From Pseudophaeomoniella oleicola (Eukaryota > Ascomycota > Eurotiomycetes > Phaeomoniellales > Phaeomoniellaceae): a DNA stretch of 64,000 nt. Position numbers and translations under genes: made by a program. Below the pieces are notes generated by a model. The model worked only from the letters and a program-made list of their open reading frames with translations, had not been told where the DNA came from and made no database searches. How positions within the stretch are numbered: the first letter of the stretch is position 1; each line of letters opens with the position of its first letter. Positions 55,640 through 64,000 of the stretch are shown here, piece after piece. The stretch lies in the NCBI GenBank assembly GCA_003868215.1, contig QWDQ01000052.1, positions 62,001-126,000 of the forward strand, written 5' to 3'.

Positions 55640-56920
55640 ATGGGTTGCCGATCTAAATCCACATGGAAATTCGTAGTATTTTGTTTCTATTTTTCACGAA
55701 CCACAGCTATCGATCCTGCGTTACAATCCCGAGAAGTACTCGAGATTCTCGAGCGGCGAGATGCCTCTTGCGGCAACACCACCTTCATACAATGCGCCGA
55801 CTCGAATCTACCCGCGAACTTCTGCTGTGCTCCTCACGCAACATGCATCACGCTTGACAATGCATCGACCGCCCTCTGTTGTCCTAGTGGTGCTAACTGT
55901 ACAACCATTCAACCCATTCCATGCGACGTCCAACAACAGAACGTTACAGCACATCCAGGGACCTCGATCATGACGACGAAATTTAACGGAAAGCTGCAGC
56001 CATGTGGAAGCTCGTCATGCTGTCCATATGGGTATGACTGTAAGAAAGATGTATGCGTGATTAATGAATCCAGCAGCTCGCTGGGAAACACCGCTTCCTC
56101 TACGTCCGCTAGTGCTACTTCGACCAGGAGTCCAACGGCCGCAATCCCCAATTCGGCTTGCACTACCACGGCTGCGAATGACCCAGCCGCTTCTGGTATT
56201 GACTCTACTGCACCTAGAGTTGCCCATTGCAATCGCTTTCCAGCAGGGGCAGTGGTGGCGGGGTTCTTCCCTGGCATGTTTGTCGGTGCTTTGCTATGCG
56301 TCCTCGGGGTCATTTTCATTGGCCGAAACTCTTCCCGTCCAACGTCCTCCAGCACCAACCAGTCTTTCCAGAAACCGTCCCATTTTCGCGGACGAAGTGC
56401 AGACGGAAAAATTGTGGGCGTCAGCGATCCAATACCCCATCAACAAGCAGCAAGAACCGATTTCCTTCGTAGAGAACAGCTCCCTATAGCTGCGAACCAA
56501 TCACGCTTGCAGCGGACTGGTAGTCGTGTGAAGAGCTGGTTCAGCATTCGCGGCAATCGACCGGGTTCCTACGATATGTCCGATTATCCGTACAGTCCTG
56601 ACCATTATACAATGCAGACTCCGACCATACCGGGGAACACACCGACAACTCCACCACAGCAGACTCGTCCTGGAGTGGCAAGAGAACCAAGCACAGAAAG
56701 CATCAAGGTCTATTCGCCGCCGAGTATGCTTAACAGGAATAACCAACAGATGCGCAGCGGCCAACACTTGTCTTATGCGGTCCCACCGCCACCACCAGTC
56801 CCTGCGTCGGAGTTAACAGCAGGCAACACAAATGAGCAATCACGCCCCACGACTACTTTTACCGATATCATGCAAAGATCGGGGTTTGAGCCAGGTCCAC
56901 CACGGTACCATGGACGATGA
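55640..56920 (+). CDS. Cys-rich single-pass membrane protein
   Basis: I do not recognise a named family. The 426-residue product starts at the first in-frame ATG. A hydrophobic segment near the start (FVVFCFYF, about 11-18) may be a short signal peptide. The ectodomain (about 30-195) has 16 or so cysteines, some in CC pairs (NFCCAPHATC, ALCCPSGANC, SSCCPYGYDC), and several N-x-S/T sites. A Ser/Thr/Ala-rich stalk follows, then one membrane helix (AGAVVAGFFPGMFVGALLCVLGVIFI region, about 203-227). The cytosolic tail of 200 residues is disordered with a poly-Pro stretch (PPPPPVPA) and several S/T-P sites. This layout resembles fungal cell-wall sensors and receptor-like proteins. One exon. Confidence 0.78.
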   Translation: MGCRSKSTWKFVVFCFYFSRTTAIDPALQSREVLEILERRDASCGNTTFIQCADSNLPANFCCAPHATCITLDNASTALCCPSGANCTTIQPIPCDVQQQNVTAHPGTSIMTTKFNGKLQPCGSSSCCPYGYDCKKDVCVINESSSSLGNTASSTSASATSTRSPTAAIPNSACTTTAANDPAASGIDSTAPRVAHCNRFPAGAVVAGFFPGMFVGALLCVLGVIFIGRNSSRPTSSSTNQSFQKPSHFRGRSADGKIVGVSDPIPHQQAARTDFLRREQLPIAANQSRLQRTGSRVKSWFSIRGNRPGSYDMSDYPYSPDHYTMQTPTIPGNTPTTPPQQTRPGVAREPSTESIKVYSPPSMLNRNNQQMRSGQHLSYAVPPPPPVPASELTAGNTNEQSRPTTTFTDIMQRSGFEPGPPRYHGR

Positions 56921-58049
56921 CCTGTCTCTCGATAGGATGATGGCTCTTTGAAATATTCTTCTTCTCGTACTATATTGTGTCAGGTTTATTGATGTTGTTT
57001 TACTATAGTTGCTTCTATCATAAGTTAACCATGGTCAAAATCTACAGTATCACGTTGATCGAGAATTCGAAAGCATTCTGATTATATCCCTTTTCCTTCT
57101 AAATGATGACCGGTCACGTGTCATGCAGGTGCAGGTCTTGGTCTCCTGCAATCGACATTGGTCCTGGCTGTCGAGTAGGGGACTGTGCTCCCGGGAGTTT
57201 GAGCAGAACCGAGTTTACCTGATCATCGTAGTGCTCCCTGCATATACGCGCAAGCGCACGTAGCAAGTCATGCACAGGTCCCGTCACATGGTACAATCTT
57301 GATATGTCACCGCGGCTAGCACCGTGATACAACGTGCCGTGCCGCATGTCACCTTGCATACACCCATGTCACATGAATGGCCACTCTATCTTAGTTTACA
57401 AGGATCCTGGATCTATAGAGACCTACCTTACATACAGTAGATAGATATATATCGGAGAATTACAAGTATTACGGTAGTAGGTCTTTAGCTGTGCGTCAGG
57501 AGAGGAATGATCTGGCAAGTCTCCCTGGTAGAATGGATGAGGGCATTGCCAGTGAGCTGGACTTTTTTTCGGTATGTATCTCTTGAGGATCGAAATCAAG
57601 GATGATCGTTCTGGCGTTCTCTAATAAAGTACGTACCAATGTTCTTATGGCACAACTAGATCCCATCGACTACGTATGCGCCTAACAGACCACACCATAC
57701 CACAAGTGTCGAGACGGCTTCAGATGCCCGGAGGTTAGGTACTGGATCTGAAAGAACATCTTTATCTCTTAAGATGTTGGGATGGAGTCGATAGCTTCGC
57801 AATTCCGCACTTTGGTGGGGCTCGTTGACGCTCGACGGAGTATCGCGCTCCCAATTGTCTGCTGCAAAACTGTTGGATTGTGTGTTGTTCTCCTTCCTAT
57901 AAGTTTTGTATGAAGACTCTTGATACTAGTCAAGACGACAAGGCCTTTCCCTTGGACGCTGCTACTATCGTTGAGAGGGACGGCAAGAGTGAGCTGAGCT
58001 CTTTGGCCTATACGGACATTGGAAGGCCATAGCGTCAACGCAGGTAGTG
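56921..58049. other. Intergenic, no gene seen
   Basis: About 1.1 kb containing the 3' flank of the Cys-rich gene and the promoter of the lactonase gene. Short frames lack motifs. Confidence 0.5.
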
Positions 58050-59141
58050 ATGGGGTTACAGCAATGGACGGTCACAGAGGTAACCTGTCTTCTCCGCCAG
58101 ACTCCTCGGTGTGACCATAATGACCCTGTCAACAGCCTTTTCTCGATTTGAAATGTAGACTCGGAGAAGGCCCGATCTACGTTCCTGAAAGGAATGAACT
58201 ACGTTTCTTGGTATGTCATGTAGAAAGACGGGGATTGCAGTCCTACGAGAGCTCATATGACTGCTTAGGATATTTGGAATGAGAAGCTCTATGTGGTCGA
58301 TCTGGCAAAGGGGCCTGCATCATTGAAGGAATACGATACCGGAAAACCATTTGGAGTCACCGCCGACATTGAAGGTTCGGAGTACGAGATCGTTGCCGCT
58401 GCAAAGGATGGATTTGTCAAGTTTGATCTCACAACCGGCAAGCAAGAATATCTGGCAAAGCTGTGGACCGAAGCCGATGGCCCAGATAAAGAACGAATGT
58501 AGGCTGACTTTTCCATGTGTCATCCAATATTGCTAATACACAGGGGCAGAATGAGAATGAATGACGGCGCATGTGATTCCAGTGGACGTTTCTGGGCCGG
58601 AGCGTGCAGTGATCCTAAAGTCATCCCCTTTACAGATCATGGCATCTTGTTTCGACTTGACCCCGACGGCAGTCTTCATCGGATGTGGGACAAGATCACC
58701 ATCCCCAATGGCATCCAATGGAACGCTAAGGAGGATACGATGTATATGGTCGACGGGCCGACCGAGAAGATCTGGCAGTGGTCAATCGATCAAAAGACTG
58801 GCGACATCAGAGACAGGAAAGTGTTCTTTCATCAAAACAAATACCCTGGAGAGCTTGACGGTTCGGCGTTTGATGAGGAGGGGTATCTATGGAACGCGAT
58901 ATATGGAGCAGGAAAGGTCATCCGCATTGCTCCCAACGGAGAAGTAGTTGGCGAGATATCGTTGCCGACTAGAAACATCACCTGTCCAACCTTCGCAGGG
59001 ACTGTGATGTATATCACAACAGCTGCTGAGCATGAGGCCGAGAAATATCCCGAGTCTGCCAAGTATGGAGGTTATGTATTCAAGGTAGATGTTGGGGTGA
59101 AAGGGATGAAGAAGAACAAGTTCAAATGGACTAAGGCTTAG
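58050..59141 (+). CDS. SMP-30/regucalcin-like lactonase
   Basis: SMP-30 proteins are six-bladed beta-propeller, metal-dependent lactonases (gluconolactonase-like). Exons 58050-58079, 58136-58210, 58269-58498 and 58544-59141 give about 310 residues, close to the family norm. Donors are GTAACC, GTATGT and GTAGGC. The last acceptor is ambiguous (AG at 58543 or 58549, both in frame), changing two residues. The metal-site Glu is in CRLGEGPIYV (about 18-20). Other marks are LRFLDIWNEKLY, RMNDGACDSSGRFWAG with the metal-binding Asn, IPNGIQWN with the second Asn region, MYMVDGPTEKIW with Asp, and PGELDGSAFDEEGYLWNA. It is probably cytosolic; the natural lactone is unknown. Confidence 0.85.
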
Positions 59142-62100
59142 GAGATACCAAGCCATAGATGAGTATCTCGCTTTAGCGTTCATCGTAATGAGCAATAGAA
59201 AAAGTTCCATCTCGTGTGACTCCAGTATCCATTCTGACTTGAGGTTGAATCTTTGGAATCATCTTTCCCCCTTGGCTTTCGAAGGCAGTCGATACGATCA
59301 TGACCATCTACAGCTAGGTGATCGTACCTTTAGTAAGATCGTTTTATTATCGATGCCCAAATGATCGGCGCCACTTCAGGCCAGTGCGCATCCTCTTGTC
59401 GACATTGCAAAAATAGGAGATAGTGTGGATAAGAAGGAGGACTTAGGGTCATTAAGACGGAGCAAATAAAGGCGACTGACCTGATCAAGGCGAGAAGGGA
59501 AAGCGAGATGGATGTCTGACCACATGCAAATCATTATACGGTCAAGAACCTCTTCTCCTGCCTCCAGAAAGAGTTTCGGCCGACGGCGAACTCTCTCAAG
59601 GTCGCTTTGTTGTCTCCTGACATAAAATGCGCACTTTCCTTGTCAAACTACGAGTAGTCTAGACATGTCAAACAATCACTTATAGGTGCTTGTATTGCTG
59701 ATCGTAGTTCCGGATGGAGTGTTTTCCCTGTCATCGATCCAGACTATTGAAGCGGCAGGAAATTGCATCTTGTAGACCGTTATTTGGTAACAGGTAACAG
59801 GTACACGGTAAGGTATACTCGTATGTACTAAGGTAATCAAGATAAGAAGAATAAAAAGAAGAAGAATGGAGAAACACCAGGTAACTTACCATCGAATTGT
59901 TGTTCACCTCGCTGCACAAAAAGTAAATTGACGGATTAAGTCAGTTCGGACGTGAAGTGAATGTAAGAGCCTACGCTTTCCACTGTTGACGGATGGGGTA
60001 TCACTATTATCAAAAGACTCACTTGGAGAGTAATGCAGGCAGTTTTATCATCTGCATCATCTAAACAAACTCCTCTGTGAGTGATTAATGGTTCACTAAT
60101 TACCTAAGTGCTGCCTATGTACAAAGTGCCGTGAGATCAGGCCTTGATGCAAGTCTTTCCAAGAATGTCACGACTCGCTGCAACCCATATCCTACCATCC
60201 CAACCAGTTCGATTACGACGATGGGGATGTTCTACAGTATGCAAGTCGCTTAAGACTCGAACCTCCTTGCAGCAGGAAACCTTGCAACAGCACATGACTT
60301 GGCCTGCATGAGGCAAGGATCTATGTGCATGGGCCAACTCATCCGTGTCGCCAGAATCGACGACCTCAACGCTGCCCAACCTTTATCTCCTTCCGCATTC
60401 GTCTGTATCAGCATTGATCCGTCCTCCTTTCGTCCAAGTCGCAATGAAACGTGATTCAAAGTATGACGGGCATAGCCATCAGTTGTGGAAGCAAGCCAGC
60501 ACACAGTTTCCGACCAGCATTGGATCAGAGTAGCCATAACTCATTGGTTGTTTGTGACCGAAGAGTGCCGGTCAGAAACTGGTTCTAGAGGCGCAGGGAT
60601 ATCGTAAGGTCCTTGGCCATCTGAAGTATCGATCCTCGAATCCAGTTGAACCCCTCACCGCCATACTAAAGAGAGTGAACAATGGTTGTGCTTTGTACAT
60701 TACGGTGAGTGGACGACAGGGACTATCTGGAGGTCTCTACCCTTCAATATTCACACGTACTACCTCTCCTCGTCTACGTCTAGTGGCAGGCATCCACAGC
60801 TGGATCTCATGCCGTTGTTACGACATTGCTCCTGCGGACACGCAAACAATCCTCCCGGTTTCCACGTTCCTGGGGAACGCCAAAGCCAAAACACACATGA
60901 ACCCCCTTACCGACATCGATTGTGGTCGAAAGTCGGCCAGTCATCCTTGCCTGTCTGTATTGCAAGAATCTCCTAATCCGTACCATGCTATGACTTGTGG
61001 CACTTGATCATAATCACAATTTGTCATAGAGTAGGCGAATTGCGTATAAAATCGCCAAAGATTCCACTCATCGAAGGGTCCACCTGGTTTGAGGATGTTT
61101 CTATCAACATGTATCTAGTTTATCTTGGATGGCTTTGTGGTCAATCATCGTCCTGCACCCAAGTGACTGTTCCCGTACTATTGACTGCTTAGAGCGTTTT
61201 TGCTTTTCTTCATTGTCAGCACTGTTGAGCGTTCGTCTCGGTGCTTCTCTATGATATCAGTGAAATCCTCTACGATTGAACATTGGGTGTATACACCCAA
61301 ACGTTTTGTGGCCTAGCGACACCTCAGTTCCAGGGCCCACTGCAGGCGGCTACTCGTGTCGCCGTTGTAGATGTCTCTTACGAAATGCCGCACGTCCGAT
61401 GGGGGCCATATATTAGTGGCACAGTCCACAGGAGATGCTGAGCTTGTACAATGCCGTACTAGAGGTGCCGTTTGACGCCAAGAGCAGGCAGTTGTTGGCT
61501 CTTTCGGAGGGGTCGTGTGTCTTCATCCATTCAGCTCACCGGCAAGGGGGTCTGGGAACGACAAGATCTTTGGATTTCCATGTCACGCCTTGGATCGTTC
61601 ATGGAGCTGGTCGATGGTCGTTAGCTCTGCAAACGATCCTTCAAACGCGCCTTGACATCATATCTCTGCCTGGTCTGCGAGTACCGTATGAACACGTCTT
61701 TTTGGTCACAGCGTGACGATACTGAGTGTTCCAAGGCCCGAAATTTCCAGCCACAGGTATGAAAGAACTTAGCGTCAGCGACTAAACAGGGATTATCGTG
61801 TCCCTGGGAGGCGCTAATGGTGCTTGGGCTGGGACCAGACTAAAATTTGGTCGGGCCCCAAAGTGTCGGTTGCTTCCCTCCTGCTAGCTCGAGGCTCCAC
61901 CTTCATATACCTCGCAGTATACACTAATCGGTGCTAGGCAAAACCTCGAATGAGAGGAGACAGGGGAAGGAATCATTTCGAAATGATGCAGCCCACAAGA
62001 GAGTGGTATCCAACCATTTCACCCTCGTCCCACGCTGACGGTCGCCCGTGAGATCACATTTCCCAGGCTTGGGAGTTAGCTGGTTTTCCAGATGCACACT

Positions 62101-62977
62101 TGTTACGTCTGTCACCCTCCTTGAACTGCTTTACGGCGGCCCTGGCAGATTTAGCCGTATTCCGTGCTGCGCGGCACTGCAGCGGTGGTCAGGCCCGAAG
62201 CGAGTGCGTTGCGGACGCTCGTGAAAAGCCAACACACGGTGTTGATCTCTTGACCTTCGCCAATGCTCATCTTGATCACCCCCCCGGAAGAACCTTTGTA
62301 AATACATAGCTACAGCCGCTATATCACAAAGACCCACCTCCCTAGCTCAGTCGCTCTCGTGGGTCCTGAACCTGTGTCCACTTTGGGTACCGAACGGTGT
62401 CTCGCTTGATGGGCAATATGCTAGTGTTGAATGTTGCAATCAACAGGCTCTGCTTTCCCAGCCCGTGACTGCGGACGAAATCGTTCAAACTGAGATCGCG
62501 GTCTACTATAGTGTTACCGCTCACGAGTGTCGGCTCTCTGATAGGTTACCAACGTATGCAGCTCAGGTTCCAGTTAATAGCTTCCGTCACTTCCCCGTGG
62601 CATTCGCCTCGTTCTTCAGATGTTCTCTGACCGGTGAAGCTTGCCTACAGTTTGCGACCAAGACTCCATAAACAGCTCCCCTACATGGTAAGTCATTCGT
62701 TCTATTCTTCCATTACATGCATTATCTCTGCGCTAGCTTCGCCATTTGTCTGCCAACCATCTACATCCAGCACTCCAGTAATCATTGGTCATTGCTGCTC
62801 TTACACAGGAACTTTGTTTTTTTCTACAGGTCATTGGGCGCATGGCGCGTACCCAATATCACCATACACGCTTGCCATCAAGTCCCTTCAGAAGTTAATA
62901 CCCAGCGTAGAGAGCTCGTTTTCGTGCATTTTGTTTGTTGTCATCGCGCAGACGGCCTCAGAGATGTACTAATTGTC
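59142..62977. other. 3.8-kb gene-poor stretch
   Basis: This is the longest part without a supported gene. The largest frames are a 95-residue minus frame with an ATG at 60537 (to 60250) and a 110-residue plus frame at 60675; neither has a recognised motif. Composition is balanced and no terminal repeats or transposon frames are evident. It lies directly upstream of a regulator-like gene and may hold its distal control region or a noncoding transcript. Confidence 0.5.
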
Positions 62978-64000
62978 ATGGCAGGCTCGACTCTAGATTC
63001 AGTTGTGGCTTCAGCACAGCTACGCGCAATCTCCGCCACTACGTATCCAAGAGACTTTCTGTCTTTCCAGCCCTTCGACCCTCGGTGGGTCTCACACAAA
63101 GTATCGCCGATTCCCGTAGGATCGGGAGCCAGCGAAGAGGCAAAGTCTTCGGGGATAGAGTGGCGGAGGGAATGCGAAAAGCCGTATTCATGGGAGCGAG
63201 AGGGCGCAGAGATACCCAGTCATATGTCGCAGTATCCGTCAGCCGTAAATCGTCGAGCCGAGGATGTTCGAAATGTCGAAAGTGGCACGAGCAGGGCGAG
63301 CAGCACCCCTTCCCCTCCTTCTATACAGAATACTCGAACCGAGAGAAACAGGACGACGGGGTATGATATGGGGAGGACGTACGATGATAGACCCGAAGCT
63401 GGAGAGATACCGAAAAGGTCGTTCGGCATGCAGAGCATTTTAAACCCCCAACAGGAGGTGATGGAACCCGGTCAACGTCAACCCCAACCTACACAAATGG
63501 AACCTCTGACTAGACCCAGCCCTCGAGTGCGTTCACCAACGCATGCGCCTGGTCCACGTTCGCCTCCCACTTATGCACGACATTCACCAAGCTCCAACAT
63601 AGGCGGAAGGAAGATGATAACACCACGTTCACCCAGCCTCCGAGCGAGTAATTTCGGCATTCCCAGAGGCATCAATGCAGCTGCAGAGAGCTCAGCAGGC
63701 ACTTCGACAAGAGTGTGGGCCAGCGATCCACAACATACAACAAGCTCCGAAGCAGCCACATCTCCGAGAGACATTCCTCCGCGGCAATCGTTTGCATTTT
63801 CACACTTGTCGTCGAAGCGGCCTTCTAGTCCTAATACGACCAATATTACGCTTCCACAACTCCATCCTCCATCAGAAACATACAGATTTGGAGGAGGCAC
63901 ACAGCAAGCACAGTTTGCTCCTTCTTTTCCTCCTTCTTTTGGTCCAATTCCCGGAGTCTCAGGTCAACATCATCATTCGGATAACGCCCCAGACGTAGGA
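62978..64000 (+). CDS. 5' part of a large Ser/Pro-rich regulator-like protein, cut by window end
   Basis: An ATG at 62978 opens a frame that stays open for 341 codons to the last base of the window. It begins MAGSTLDSVVASAQLRAIS, followed by FQPFDPRWVSHKV and an acidic/aromatic stretch. The rest is disordered: many S/T-P pairs (RPSPRVRSPTHAPGPRSPP), polar runs, and a motif IPKRSFGMQSILNPQ (about residues 141-155). Short SILNP motifs of this kind recur at the N-termini of fungal zinc-finger transcription factors, so a DNA-binding domain may lie past the window edge. That is inference; no finger is visible here. Introns inside the stretch are not needed. Confidence 0.68.
   Translation, partial: MAGSTLDSVVASAQLRAISATTYPRDFLSFQPFDPRWVSHKVSPIPVGSGASEEAKSSGIEWRRECEKPYSWEREGAEIPSHMSQYPSAVNRRAEDVRNVESGTSRASSTPSPPSIQNTRTERNRTTGYDMGRTYDDRPEAGEIPKRSFGMQSILNPQQEVMEPGQRQPQPTQMEPLTRPSPRVRSPTHAPGPRSPPTYARHSPSSNIGGRKMITPRSPSLRASNFGIPRGINAAAESSAGTSTRVWASDPQHTTSSEAATSPRDIPPRQSFAFSHLSSKRPSSPNTTNITLPQLHPPSETYRFGGGTQQAQFAPSFPPSFGPIPGVSGQHHHSDNAPDVG

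Noticed and set aside
60250-60537. 95-residue minus-strand frame in the gene-poor stretch
   Set aside because: It starts with ATG but has no recognisable domain, biased codon use or clear splice partners; it remains possible but unsupported.

Overview
The window reads as nuclear DNA of a filamentous ascomycete (Pezizomycotina). Genes are dense and lie on both strands. Most have short GT-AG introns of about 45 to 90 bp with ACTAAC/CTGAC-like branch sites. Several products are family members typical of filamentous fungi, such as a class II DAHP synthase, a DUF1748 miniprotein, an Ilm1-type membrane protein and an Mds3/Pmd1 kelch protein. The class below Pezizomycotina cannot be fixed from sequence alone. 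No transposon, viral fossil, CRISPR array or secondary-metabolite core gene was seen. All exon coordinates were worked out by eye from splice signals, reading-frame continuity and family resemblance.

Layout. 0.6-10 kb: an MFS transporter, class II DAHP synthase, a HYPK-like NatA regulator, PIG-S/Gpi17 and a second MFS transporter. 10.7-16.6 kb: a membrane-anchored amidase, THOC5-like THO subunit, tRNA m3C methyltransferase (Trm140/METTL2 type) and an unrecognised fungal protein. 18-22.7 kb: Ilm1-like, Dph4, the geranylgeranyltransferase-I beta subunit and eIF3j. 23.5-27.6 kb: enolase and the proteasome ATPase Rpt4. 29.5-37.4 kb: a Ser/Asn-rich unknown, pyruvate kinase, the DUF1748 protein and an F-box protein. 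39.7-47.7 kb: a 1-Cys peroxiredoxin, an Mds3/Pmd1-like kelch protein, a tRNA-Gln gene and an ankyrin protein. 48-55 kb: aldehyde dehydrogenase, N-terminal protein methyltransferase, an AT-hook/EVE protein and mitoribosomal mS42/mS43-like. 55.6-59.1 kb: a Cys-rich single-pass membrane protein and an SMP-30/regucalcin lactonase. A 3.8-kb gene-poor stretch follows, and then the 5' part of a large Ser/Pro-rich protein that runs off the window.

Most genes are unlinked housekeeping functions: glycolysis (enolase, pyruvate kinase), aromatic amino acid synthesis, protein turnover, tRNA and protein modification, prenylation and GPI anchoring. They are not a co-operating cluster.

The standout observation is at 46,105-46,255 (minus strand). 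A tRNA-Gln(CUG) gene has an intact A box, B box and oligo-T terminator. Its D-stem is interrupted by a 60-nt insert that has every mark of an mRNA-type (spliceosomal) intron: GTACGT donor, TACTAAC branch site and CAG acceptor. A separate 19-nt intron sits at the usual tRNA position 37/38. Removing both leaves a perfect 72-nt tRNA-Gln. Secondary observations include a possible N-terminally extended pyruvate kinase isoform, an alternative mitochondrial start for aldehyde dehydrogenase, and an F-box gene whose true C-terminus lies behind an intron.
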